Below, piece after piece: positions 45,566 to 56,819 of a stretch of DNA of 58,223 bases. The first letter of the stretch is position 1; each line of letters begins with the position of its first letter. Where the stretch lies: the NCBI GenBank assembly GCA_003833135.1, contig QZLH01000154.1, positions 27,826-86,048 on the forward strand, given 5' to 3'. Both the position numbers and the translations under genes were made by a program. The notes beneath the pieces were generated by a model that was not told where the DNA came from, searched no databases, and worked only from the letters and a program-made list of their open reading frames with translations. This stretch comes from Oehlia diaphana. Its lineage: Eukaryota; Glomeromycota; Glomeromycetes; Glomerales; Glomeraceae.

Positions 45566-47371
45566 ATGAACCAATTAACAAATTATAAATATAAAATTGA
45601 CTTTTTGATATCAAATGATACTTCTTCATTTCAGTCAATGCAGACCATAGTTAATTCAAAGTATAAAAAAGAGAAATGTAAAGAATGTAATAAAAGAAGG
45701 AAAACTTTAGACAAAAGTCACCAGATTTGTCACATTTGTTACAAAACGAAGAAATTATTTAAATCGAGTGGAAACAAAATTGTTGACAATTTTATCAAAT
45801 ATACACAAGTTAATCTTATCAAAGGGGAAGGAAGAATGGAGTTTGTTCCCTATGATCAATTCAAAAATATTGAATTTATTGCTGAGGGAGGATTTAGTAA
45901 AATTTATAAAGCAACTTGGGTTGATGGTCCAATCAGTCGGGTTTTCACGGTTATAGTTTTCGTAATAATAATAATTATACTGTTGTTCTCAAAAAACTAA
46001 ATAATTCAAAAAATATCACGGCTAAGGAGCTAAATGAGGTATTATACAAAATTCAAAATATTATGTTTTAATAAATCATAGATAATTAATAACATAACCT
46101 TTTTTGTTCTAGCTTAAGATTTTTTATAATTATTATACAAAATGGAGAACACAGTTACATAAAACTAGAAACAAAGGGATATCTTGCTATGACTATAATT
46201 TTATTAGTAAATATTTGGTATTACTCAAGACTTAAATACACAAGATTTTATGATTATTATGCCATATTATAGTAAAGGTGATTTAATAAATTATATAAGT
46301 AATGATTTTTATAACATTAAATGGAGTGATAAGCTGTTTAATTTAAAACTCATCACAATCGGTCTTATTAATATCCATAATTTAGATATTATTCACAGAG
46401 ATTTACATAGTGGAAATATTTTTTTTGATTATCGTCCATATATAGGTGATCTGGGAATAAGTAAATCAGCAACTGAATCTACAGATAATAATGAGAAATA
46501 TGGTATTATTCCTTATATGGCACCAGAGATTTTTCAAGAACAAAAATATACCAAAGCTTCAGATATATATAGTTTTGGAATGATCATGTGGGAGTTTATG
46601 ACAGGTAGAAGACCTTTTTGGAATCGAAATCATGATACAGAGCTTATTCTTGAAATATTTGATGGATTAAGACCACCAATTGTCACAAATGCACCTAAAG
46701 GTTATATTGAATTAATGAAAGAATGCTGGGATTCTGATCCAAATAAAAGACCAACAGCTGATGATATATATAAGAGAGTTGAAAATATGCAATTGGAAGA
46801 AAGTCGAAATCGCAATAAAAAAAATCCAACAGAAATTATAAAATCATCAGATATTGGACCTGTAACAACAAATAATCCAGGTGCTATTTATAGAAGTAGA
46901 CCTTTAAGTGGTATGATTAATTCTGCAATGTCTTTAAGGAGTTTAAGAAGTCAATCTGTTAACTTAGAAAAAGTTAAACGAAAGTTTGAATATAATAATG
47001 AGGATGGTATGATATCAATGTAATTTGCAATTTGTAATATGAATTTAGGATTTCAATATTTATTAACTTAAATTTATTTAGGTCAAAGTACTAAAAGAAA
47101 AAAATTATTTGAAAATGAAAATAATGGTAATAATTTTTTTTTTTTTTTTTACAATATATCAATTTCATAACTTGATCTAATAAAATTTACGTATAACTTT
47201 TTTTCTTTAAATTATTTTACAAAAGAAATTGAATTAGACATTGATATAAAATCTTTAAATGATAATGGTAAGTAACTATTTACTATAATAATTTTTAATA
47301 TTAAATTCTAACATAATTTCTTAATTCATTTTACAGAATATTTTACCCAGGAGTATGATTTTGATATCTAA
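45566..47371 (+). pseudogene. TKL-like kinase K2, two frame breaks and a lost splice acceptor
   Basis: Exons: 45566-46038, 46113-47006, 47082-47126, 47226-47267 and 47337-47371. MNQLTNYKYKID start; zinc-ribbon-like CKECNKRRKT...ICHIC; glycine loop IAEGGFSKIYKATW. In the next loop the frame is off by one relative to YTVVLKK, ending in TAA at 45998-46000 just after A AAA AAC. A second break is a T3 run near 46214 where K3 has T4 (YFGITQD). Downstream, IIHRDLHSGNIFF, GDLGISKS, MAPEIFQ, SDIYSFGMIMWE and CWDSDPNKRPT are intact. The expected acceptor of exon 4 reads AA (47209-47210) instead of AG; the next AG (47224-47225) keeps the frame, deleting five codons. Tail TQEYDFDI. It also contains SRPLSGMINSAMSLRS, a tail shared by the local kinases. 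Confidence 0.78.
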
Positions 47372-48920
47372 TTTAAAATTATCAAAACGTTTATAGAAAG
47401 TGTATTTTATTTATCATCCATAATGGAAATATATATAATCAAATTTTCTTTATATGAAAAACTATTTGCATTGGAAGTTATCTCATCCAAGTATTCGCCT
47501 TGACAGAAAAACAAAATAAAAAAGTATTTCATACTTATATATGAATTTATAATCGTCATTTAATAAATGTTGTTAGGGAAAGTAACGATTCATTTGACGC
47601 TAAATTAAATTGTACCTTACGACCAAATGTTCACCACTGTCACATGCAAATGTAAATTTAAATTATCCTTTGACTACTTCCTAAATAGAACATCTATTTA
47701 GGGACGCTACAAACTTGGGAACTTATTGGCTTAAGCGTGCAATCAGATAGTGAATATTTAGATTGTTATGTGGTTTCTGAATACCGGTGGAAATCGGATC
47801 TGGCCAGCATTACGAAATCCTAGCACCGGCACTATGCTTAATTCTGGCAAACATCCCATATCTGACATGTGGATTCGGAATCCACAATAGATTCCGTTTC
47901 CACCTACAATCAACATACATAAAAGGAAAATTTATAAGGTCGATTTTAAAATTTAAAACAAGTCGAGACGAAATTTTAAATTTCATTCATTTTAATATGA
48001 TTATTTCTAAGGGTTAAACTCGGTTTTTCTTTTTTCAAAACGTAACGAAAGTAATTAAATTACAATTATATAATTATTTTTTCCTAATTACCATAAATTT
48101 CGGCAATACTAAATAATAACGTTATATATTTTTATTTTGTTAAGCAAAAAAAAGATAATGCTCAATTAGAAAATTAAATAATGTAATAAAAATAATAATT
48201 AATAGTAATAATGATTATTTCATGAGTCAAAATGATTAAGACATTCAGATAATAAATTTACTTAAAATGATTAAAATTATTTTTATTTACGTTATAGGAT
48301 CATAGCGCATAAATTATGGGCCTGGAACCTTTTTATACATAAATCGAGTTCACATTTATCAAACAAATTCTGCATTTAATCTATTTTCTCTCCTAATATA
48401 GGATTCCGTGAACAAATAAAATTAATAGGGGGGAGGAAAAATAATTATGTTGTACGACAAACAAATAAATAAGTAAAGTAACGTCATAAATACTTGAAAT
48501 AAATGAAAATTTTATTCCGGAGTAAAGAATGCGTTAATATTTGTGTCAGTATCTTTTATTACTTTCAAAATTTACTCTTTTTGAATAAATTAAAATTCAT
48601 TATTTCATTACCATAATTAGGTTATCAAAAAAATTTTATGCTGCGCAAAAATTTTTCGTTAATCTTCCGAAAGACCGGTGTTTAAAAGATGTACAAACAA
48701 ATTACATTGGTTCAAAAAAAAAAATTTGTAATACATAAACTTGTTCGGCTGATTCCCTACTTACCTGTTTATTTATATAAAGTCGAAACATTTAAAAAAA
48801 ATTTTTTTTTTTCGGAAAATTTTATTTTTTATTTTTTTATTTTTTATTTTTTATTTTTTTTTTTTAAAAAAAAAAAATCAATAATATAAACAACGAAAAA
48901 ACTTGTTTTGATACAATATA
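47372..48920. other. Intergenic, no gene
   Basis: 3' flank of K2, then AT-rich DNA. A short perfect palindrome TGTGGATTCGGAATCCACA lies near 47870. T-rich runs precede the BTB gene. Confidence 0.5.
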
Positions 48921-50461
48921 ATGGTAGAAAATAAATTTTTATTAAAATTATCACAAAATTTACTTGAAATTTTAGATGATGATCAATATAACGATATTAT
49001 TATCGAAGTTGGAAATGACCCCTATATAAAAATCTTTCGTGCTCATATGGTAATATTAAGTTATCGATCCCCTTATCTCCGAAGAATCTTGTCAACCAAT
49101 AAAAAGGAGAATGATGAAAGTTTAGTACATATTAAATTACCGAATATTTCACCTAATATTTTTGAAATAATTTTGGGGTAAAAAAAAAAAAAAAAAAAAA
49201 AATTTAAAAAAAAATTAATTTAATTAAAAATTTTTAACCATTAAATTAATTTTATTTTAGGTATATTTATGGTGGAAAAATATCTTTGGAAAAAATTGAT
49301 ACTACAGATGTCGTTAGAATCTTGGTCGCTGCCGGTGAACTTAGTCTTAAAGAATTAATCACTCATATACAATCTTATTTAATTAAAAAAAAATCAAGAT
49401 GGGTTGAAAAAAATTTTAATCTTGTATATCAAACAAGTTTTAAGAACGAAACTTTCTTGGAATTACAAAGATATTGTACAGATTCAATATCTAAAGATCC
49501 AGATAAGATATTTCATACACCAAATTTCTTTTCAATTCCTGAAAAATTATTAATCAATTTAATTCAAAATGATAATCTTATAATGAACGAAATTGAAGTT
49601 TGGGATCATGTTCTTAAATGGGGACTTGCACAAAATCCCGAACTTCCTTCAGATCCTACAAATTTTTCAAAAGAAGATTTTAACATTTTAAGAGATACCT
49701 TGGAGAAATTCATTCCTTTCATTAAATTTTATAATTTAAGTTCTAAAGAATTCTTGGTTAAAGTATTACCTTATAAGAAAATTTTACCAAAAGAATTACA
49801 TAAAAATTTAATTAAATATTATTTAGATCCTAATAATAGTAATAATAATAATAATAAAAGTGAAGGAACAAAATCTTATATAACAGAAGAAATCAATTCA
49901 AAAAATATTAAAAGTATTGATTCAAAAATAATCACATCACAACATGCAGAATTAATATCAAGTTGGATAGATAGATATGATATTACGGATAAGTTAATAA
50001 CAAATAATACTTATGATTTTAAATTATTAATACGTGGATCTCGTGATGGATTTTCACCTAAAAAATTTCATGAGGTTTGTGATTGTTTACCTCATACAGT
50101 ATCAATTATTAAAGTGAAATATCATAATGAAATTCTTGGAGGGTATAATCAAATTACGTGGGATTCTGATTCAATGTTAGATATCGCTAAAGATAATTTC
50201 ATATTCTCTTTTAAGGATAAAGAAAATATTGATAATCATATTTTAAGTCGAGTAAAGAATGAAAAGCAAGCTATAAATAATTGGTTTATTCAAGGTCCTT
50301 CATTTGGTGATAGTGATCTTACATTATCAGGTTTAAATTATTTTAATGATAATTATTGTAAAAAATCTTCTTATGAAGTTCCAATAAGGGAATCAGAGGA
50401 TAGATTTTCCGTAGAAGAATATGAAGTATTTCAAATTATAAAAGAAAATAAGTTATTATAA
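48921..50461 (+). CDS. BTB-BACK-TLDc domain protein, 485 aa
   Basis: Exon 1 is 48921-49177, intron 49178-49260 (83 bp, starts GTAAAA followed by an A-run) and exon 2 49261-50461 (486 codons total). BTB domain residues 10-115: LLEILDDDQYNDIIIEVGND, FRAHMVILSYRSPYLR, ISPNIFEIIL, YIYGGKISLE. BACK region about 130-240 (LLINLIQNDNLIMNEIEVWD, then HVLKWG). A low-complexity Asn run near 262-270. TLDc domain about 290-480: ISSWIDRYDITDKL, FKLLIRGSRDGFSPKKFHEV, EILGGYNQITWDSD, GPSFGDSDLTLSG, EEYEVFQI. BTB-BACK proteins act as Cullin-3 substrate adaptors; TLDc domains link to oxidative-stress or V-ATPase roles. The family is greatly expanded in Rhizophagus. The related pseudogene at 39028-40014 shows local turnover. 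The start is the first ATG, with a T/A-rich leader. Confidence 0.93.
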
Positions 50462-51478
50462 AAGAAAAAGTTTAAATATTTTTTAAATCTATTTTTATTT
50501 TTATTTTTATTTTCGTATACCTTTTTTTAAAAAAAAAAAAAAAAAATAGAAAAAGAAAAATTATAAAAATTAAAAAAAAATCATAAAAAAATGTTAATAA
50601 AATAACCAAGTCAAAATTAAATATTTCCTAAATTTTGTATAATAAAAAATAAAATAAACGAATAACTGCAAAGCGACAAACATTACGTTCCATAGTCGAG
50701 TCTCGAATGGTCTTTGATGGTGGTTTTATCACGTGATTCTCTCGCCAAATGAAAAAAAGCGCGTTGTACAAGTATATTTATTACTGGTTAAATTAGTAAA
50801 AGGGAGTTAATTTTAATTTTTTTCAAAAAAGGGAATATTTTCTTTATATTTAGGCTGGACGTTTGTTTAACATCAACATATGCCTGTAAAAGTTAGTTAT
50901 TATTAATCATCTTAAATATTTATGTGATACAAATCATAAAAAAACGCATGCTTACACATGCTTTTTTAAAAACTTAAAATGGGATCATTTGATCAAATAT
51001 AAAATACAATAGATATTACCAGATATAGTATTAACCTTCTTTAAATGATTTTGTGGCTGTTTAAAATGATTTAATGTGATTCCGGTGATTCCGCCGAATT
51101 TTTCCGGAATTTATCAATAATATAATTGAAATACGTAAGCTAATGATTTTTTGACGTATTACATTCGCTAAATCTTTTATTTATTTTTTTACGTAACGGT
51201 TAATCATTTGGACAACGTTTTATATAGTCCGTTATTGAAATTTATATAAAGACAGCGCATCATGTCAATTTGTTGTAAATCGGCTAATATTTGATAACTA
51301 CTATTTTACTCAAACTATAAGAGCGTTCGTTGATCGCAATAACATACTGTACAATTCAACCTTATTTATTCTATAAAACTTTGAAATATTTCTACATTCA
51401 TACGGGAACGTTTTCAATCAAATAGCCTTACTACATAGAGGAATTCAATTTTTTTTTTTGGTTTTTTTTTTTTGCACG
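50462..51478. other. Intergenic, no gene
   Basis: AT-rich 3' flank of the BTB gene; no supported feature. GCATGC(TT)ACACATGC-type short inverted repeat near 50945. Confidence 0.5.
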
Positions 51479-52211
51479 GCATAAACCAATTAATTTATAA
51501 ACCAAAATAATTTTTTTTATAATTTAAAAATATTTTTTTGATAAAATAATTTGTATTACCATTACTCTTTGAATTTTATCGATTAAATAAAAAGAAACTT
51601 GATATATTAATTTATAAGAATAATTTTTTACCTGAAATATTACAAAATTTTAATGTCATAAAAAAGAATTTCAAATATATTTAGAATTTTAATATATCTT
51701 TATTTTATTTCATGTATAAAATACGTTTAATTCTTTTTTTTTAAAAAAAAAAATCTTCAGGCGAAAGGCGTAATTGACGATTAAAAATTACTAGTTAGTT
51801 GTTCATTAGATATTACAATTCCTTATTGATTAAAAGACAATGCTAAATTGGATATAATAAAATTTTTAATCATTTTATCAATTTAAAATATAGCAATCAT
51901 GTATGGTATGGTTTTTTATGTATGCACTGTATGGTATGTATGGTTTTACGCAGTATGGTTTTGAACACAAATGCATACATAATTGAGGAGATAAATTTTA
52001 TTGGTTCTCATTTATCAGTCCGATTATATATATTATTAATTTTTTTTTTTTTTTGTAATAAAGATTTATTTGGACTAATTTTAGTACATGCAAAAACATT
52101 TCCAAAATTGACTATTTTCTTTATTTTCTTTATCTATAAGCTATTTAATATATTTCTAAATATAAATTAAAGAAATGCAAACGCGTAAACATGTATTATT
52201 TGTTTTTCTGC

Positions 52212-52291
52212 AATTGAACTACGCGTAAACGCACTTTTTCTTTTTCTTTAGCACTTGAACTACGCGTAAACACGCTTTTTCTTTTTCTTTA
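52212..52291 (+). repeat. Two-copy 38-bp direct repeat upstream of the micro-ORF
   Basis: TTGAACTACGCGTAAAC followed by (A/C)CGC and CTTTTTCTTTTTCTTTA, twice in tandem. ACGCGT cores resemble MluI-cell-cycle-box-type sites and the pyrimidine runs resemble fungal leaders. A third ACGCGTAAAC lies at about 52179. Plausible promoter of the ORF at 52305. Confidence 0.55.
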
Positions 52292-52304
52292 TTAATTTTT
52301 GATT

Positions 52305-52394
52305 ATGTCTAAAGCCAACCCACTTATTCTTTCAGATGAAGTTGAAAAACTTGAATTAGAAAATATAAAGCTACGCAAAGAATTAGAAAATTAA
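52305..52394 (+). CDS. 29-residue leucine-zipper-like micro-ORF
   Basis: ATG to TAA, 29 residues: MSKANPLILSDEVEKLELEN then IKLRKELEN. Leu/Ile/Val at heptad-like spacing (V13, L16, I21, L23, L27) and alternating Glu/Lys suggest a short amphipathic helix or coiled coil. It is followed within 30 bp by AATAAATAAA, a possible polyadenylation signal, and preceded by the 38-bp repeat pair. It is enclosed by the terminal inverted repeats of the 51900-52622 element. It could instead be a first exon or a fragment of a longer lost gene. Short length keeps confidence moderate. Confidence 0.4.
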   Translation: MSKANPLILSDEVEKLELENIKLRKELEN

Positions 52395-52798
52395 TTTTTT
52401 TATTTTGATTTAATAAATAAAATTGTTATATCATGTTTATTTTAAGATACTATTTGTTATTTTCTTGTATTGATTGTCATGTATTATTATTTTTGTACGC
52501 TAAAAATTCATACATGTATGGTTTATTACAGGTCTGTATGGATTTGCATACATAGATTGAAAACCATACTGCGTAAAAGCATACATTCCATACAGTACAT
52601 ACATAAAAAACCATACCATACAGGTTTAAGTAACACCTCATTGCGATAGATAGTTCTAAGAATTCTGCAATGGAACGTACAAATAAAATCGAAATGTCTT
52701 ATAGAAATTAATTTTAGCCATATTAAAAGAAACTTCTATCGGAAATTATACATAGAATTCTTTTTAGTTCTGTAAAAATTCATTGTTATTACAAAAAA

Positions 52799-52809
52799 GT
52801 ATATATATA
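52799..52809 (+). promoter_or_regulatory. TATA element of kinase K3
   Basis: GTATATATATA after TTACAAAAAA, as in K2, about 70 bp before the ATG. Confidence 0.55.
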
Positions 52810-52877
52810 GGAGCCGGTTCTTTTAAGTTTTAATATATTCAAAAAAAATAAACAAGTAAATTAATTGATAACTAATT

Positions 52878-54662
52878 ATGAACCAATTAACAAACTATAA
52901 ATATAAAATTGACTCCGCAATTTCAAATGACACATCTCTAAGTCAGCAAACTGAGATTATTCTTAAACCAAAAGTCAAAAGAAAGATATATGAAAAATGT
53001 AATGAATGTAATAAAAGAAGGAAACCTTTAGATGAAAGTCACCAGATTTGTCGTATTTGTTACAACATGAAAATAACATTTAAACCAAGTGGAAACAAAA
53101 TTGTTGATGATTTCATCAGATATACACAAATTAATCTTGTCAAAGAAGAAGGAAAAATGGAGTTTGTTCCCTATGACCAATTCAAAGATATAGAGTTCAT
53201 TGCCGAGGGAGGATTTAGCAAAATATATAAAGCAACTTGGGTTAATGGCCCAATTGATTTGCGCATTAATCGAACTATACAGTCGTTCTTAAAAAACTAA
53301 GTAATTCTAAAAATATCACGTCGAAGGAGCTAAATGAGGTAACATAGTACAATATTCTAAATGATTTGGTTTAATTAATTGTAGTTAATTAATAACATAG
53401 CCTTTTTTGTTCTAGCTTAAGATTTTTTATAATTGTCATACAAAATGGAGAACACAATTTGATAATAATAGAAGCAAGATGTCTTACCATGACTTTAATT
53501 ATATTAGTAAATATTTTGGTATTACTCAAGATTTAAATACACAGGATTTTATGATTATTATGCCATATTATAGTAAAGGTGATTTAATACATTATATAAG
53601 TAATGATTTTTATAACATTAAATGGTTTAGTAAGCTGGATAATTTAGCAACAATCGCAAATGGACTTATTAATATCCATAGTGTAGGTATTATTCACAGA
53701 GATTTGCATAGTGGAAATATTTTTTTTAATTTAAATAAATATCCATATATAGGTGATCTGGGAATAAGTAAATCAGCAACTGAATCTACAGATAATGATG
53801 AGAATTATGGTATTATTCCTTATATGGCACCAGAGATTTTTCAAGGACAAAAATATACCAAAGCTTCAGATATATATAGTTTTGGGATGATTATGTGGGT
53901 GCTTATGACAGGTAGAAGACCTTTTTTGGATCGAAATCATGATACAGAGCTTATTATTGATATAAGTGATGGTTTACGACCACCAATTGTCACAAATGCA
54001 CCCAAAGGATTTATTGAATTGATGAAAGAATGCTGGAATTCTGATCCAGATAAAAGACCAACAGCTGATGATATATATAGTAGAATTGATGAAATGTATC
54101 GGAATGAATACTTCAGTAGCTATATTAATCAAACTAAGATTATTGAATCATCAGATATTGGACCTGTAACAAATAATCACTTAGGCGCTATTTATAAGAG
54201 TAGACCTTTAAGTGGTATGATTAATTCTGCAATGTCTTTAAGAAGTTTAAGAAGTCAATCTATTAACTTAGAAAAAGTCAAAAGAAAGTTTGAAGATAAT
54301 AATGATGGTATGATATCAATATAATTTATAATAAAGATTTTAGGATATCAAAATTTACTAATTAAAATTTATTTAGGTCAAAGTATTAAAAGAAAAAAAT
54401 TATTTGAAAATGAAAATAATGGTAATAAATTTTTTTTTTGATAATATACCAATTTTATAACTTGATTTATTAAAATTTACGTATATTTTTTCTTTAGATT
54501 ATTTTACAAGCGAAATCGAATTAGATATTGATATAAAATCTTCAAATGTTAATGACGGTAAATAATTATATATTATAATAATTTTTAATATTAAATTCTA
54601 ACCTAATTTCTTAATTAATTTTTACAGAATATATTACCAAGGAATATGATTTTGATATCTAA
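52878..54662 (+). CDS. TKL-like kinase K3, one frame break at a slippery heptamer
   Basis: Exons: 52878-53338, 53416-54307, 54377-54421, 54498-54557 and 54628-54662. The frame breaks once, in the N-lobe loop; read in the zero frame the protein stops after 140 residues (TAA 53298-53300). If the ribosome slips back one base at A AAA AAC (53291-53297), the result is a complete 497-residue protein. Features: zinc-ribbon-like CNECNKRRKP...ICRIC (about residues 45-65), IAEGGFSKIYKATW glycine loop, LKK lysine, ISKYFGITQDLNTQDF, MPYYSKGDL hinge, IIHRDLHSGNIFF, GDLGISKS (DLG for DFG), MAPEIFQ, SDIYSFGMIMWV (usual Glu is Val), CWNSDPDKRPT, SRPLSGMINSAMSLRS, acidic tail TKEYDFDI. Whether it is a pseudogene or frameshift-expressed cannot be decided from sequence. 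Best preserved of K1-K3. Confidence 0.72.
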
Positions 54663-56125
54663 TTTTAAATTATCAAAATGTTTATAGAAAGTGTATTTTA
54701 TTTATCATCAATAATGGAAATATATGTTATTATCAATAAATTTGAAATAAAAATATTTTACGTTCATATGTATATATATATATAATTGCTCAATAATCTT
54801 TTAAAGAAAGTAACAATTTATTTTATGCTAAGTTAAATTGAAAATTTTATATCCGAATGTCCAAGGGGCATATATGAGGGTGAATCTTATTCATAAACTG
54901 TGGATATTCTTGATATAGAATCTGAAATCACTAATCAAAGGAGAAATATTTATTCATTGCGTCACCGTATTGTAACATCGTTAAAAATCACGTGTACGCG
55001 TGACTTTGGTCACGCACTTACTGTTCGTAAAGTGAAAGTGAAAGTGCGAAACACAACATTCTGATTTTTATTTTACTAGCTAAACGAGTTTTTTAATGTG
55101 GTATATTTGACATATTCCGAAATCTATGATTAAGGGAGTGTATTTTTATTTAATTATGTACTGTACGTACATCTATAATAGAGTATTATAAATAATTTTA
55201 TTTTTATTAAACTCGGAAAATCGATAGAACAAAGATTAAATATAAGATTTTCTATTTTGTTTTGTTAATAAAGAGATAATTTGGTATAATTATATTATTT
55301 CTTTATCAAGATTTATTTTTATAATAAAGGGAACGATTGAAATTTTAAAAGTTTTAATAAATATTTCTTTTTTCGTTTTATTAGGAAATTATTGGTGTTT
55401 TTTTAATGATAAAGAGTAATTGAAATAATGTGGAGAATTCCGTTTTAGGAAGTTTATATTTTTGATAGAAATAAAGAGGGTTTTCTATTGAACAATAAGA
55501 TTTTTCTTAAAAAAATGTTCTTAAATAAAAAAAAAATGGATTTTTCGAATTTAGGCTTTATTGAATATAACTTTTGATAATTGTTAATAAGAACAATCGA
55601 ACAAAAAGAGACATAATTTAAATAAAAATATTGTCAAAATATAAATTAAAATGTCAAGCGACAAAAATAGAATGTGTATGAAAATAACATTACCTGCGAT
55701 TATGAGAACGAAATTGTAAATCTGCCATAGTCAAATTAAAAAACGAAAATAGTTTATTATTAGAAGATAAAATTTCATTTCATAAATTAATTATGGATTT
55801 TGATTCATAAAATTCATAGTAATTTGCGTTCTTTATTCAATTTAAATATATGATTCATAATAATAGCTTCTATTGTAGAATATCAATGAAATTTTTCAGC
55901 TCCCCCTCAAAAATCATTACTTGAAGTCACAATAATATTTTATTAATTATGCTTTTTTACAGAAATACTAAAGCGACGGACTGTTAATAAATATTTTAAT
56001 TCAACAAGCATAAAAGTGTAATGGATCAACTAAAATAGGATTAGAAAAATTCAAATCAAATGAACAAATAAATAGATATACTTCTTTTTATTTTATTTTA
56101 CTTAATTTTTTCTTTTTTTTCGTAG
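54663..56125. other. Intergenic, no gene
   Basis: 3' flank of K3 and AT-rich DNA without a supported gene. Confidence 0.55.
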
Positions 56126-56260
56126 GAAACCAGCCCTGACAAAGTATTTCATATATTTTATATACCACGTAAGTGCAATCTGGCAGTTCAAATTGCTGAA
56201 ATCGAAAAAAGCAAGCTTAAAGGCCTATACGATAAGTGTTTTTTTTTATATAGAGTATAG
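56126..56260 (+). pseudogene. Isolated exon resembling VPS33 / Sec1 family
   Basis: After a T-rich CGTAG acceptor (56124-56125) a frame reads ETSPDKVFHIFYIPRKCNLA then VQIAEIEKSKLKGLYDK and stops at 56258-56260. KVFHIFYIPR followed by a helix is similar to the (Y/F)H(I/L).F(V/I)PR(K/R) segment of VPS33-type SM proteins (vacuolar HOPS/CORVET subunit). There is a possible donor GTAAGT inside (56168). No neighbouring exons were found, so it is a probable fragment. The family call is tentative. Confidence 0.35.
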
Positions 56261-56819
56261 ACTCTCCCGATCATACAATAAAATCATCCATGAGTTTATT
56301 TAATGATTTTAATGTCTTGGTTTTTGTATGAAAAATCAATTATATTAATTATATTAAATTATTTGCAATGACTTATTATATGTGAATAAGACGGAATTCA
56401 TTTATTATATATATCAATTAATAAATGTAAAAACTGTACACTGTGTACAGTGTGATCTCATAAAATAATTAGATAAAGTTGGACGTTGACTAAACTTAAA
56501 TAAATCGCCGAATTGACCCTTAACGTCGTTAAAGTGGTTATCAACATTTCAGCATATAAAATGCTTAATAACTTTTCCTATATTTTGATATTTCGTAATA
56601 AAATTCCATCAGTAATCTTAATAAAATTTTTATTCCATAATTAATAATCATAATATAAGAAATAATTTCTACGTATACATATAAAATAAGAAAAAACTTA
56701 TAGATAATTTGATAAAATATTAATCTTATTTTTACCTATTTTTAAACTTAAAGTTTTGGGCTATAATAATCATAATAAAAATATAAAATAATTTAATTTT
56801 AAAATACTACGTATAAAAA
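56261..56819. other. Intergenic, no gene
   Basis: AT-rich, nothing supported. The palindrome ACTGTACACTGTGTACAGT lies near 56432. Confidence 0.5.

Larger units (their letters stand above)
44510..47420 (+). repeat. Segmental duplication, copy 1 (kinase K2)
   Basis: Aligns in the same orientation with 51479-54740. It begins at CATAAACCAATTAATTT, includes TTTTATCGATTAAATAAAA and CTTCAGGCG words, the promoter (TTCTATCGG..ATT.ATACATAGAATT), the whole kinase gene with introns, and the 3' flank (GTTTATAGAAAGTGTATTTTA). The K3 copy contains an extra 723-bp element in the upstream part. Confidence 0.75.
51900..52622. mobile_element. 723-bp element with long terminal inverted repeats
   Basis: The left end TGTATGGTATGGTTTTTTAT continues to about 51981; the right end (complement of 52540-52622) repeats it almost base for base, including CTGTATGG.ATGTATG.TTTT, ACGCAGTATGGTTTT and a TGCATACAT/ATGTATGCA word, so arms are about 65-80 bp. 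Inside are a two-copy direct repeat and a 29-residue ORF. No clear target-site duplication. It lies within the upstream half of the K3 duplication block and is absent from the K2 copy, so it is a later insertion. Confidence 0.75.
51479..54740 (+). repeat. Segmental duplication, copy 2 (kinase K3)
   Basis: Partner of 44510-47420. The alignment is interrupted between about 51790 and 52640, where this copy carries the 723-bp terminal-inverted-repeat element. Confidence 0.75.

Noticed and set aside
51922..52170. 82-codon frame in the TIR element
   Set aside because: Starts inside the left inverted repeat with ATG, but is Phe/Ile low-complexity after the repeat; the micro-ORF downstream is the better candidate.
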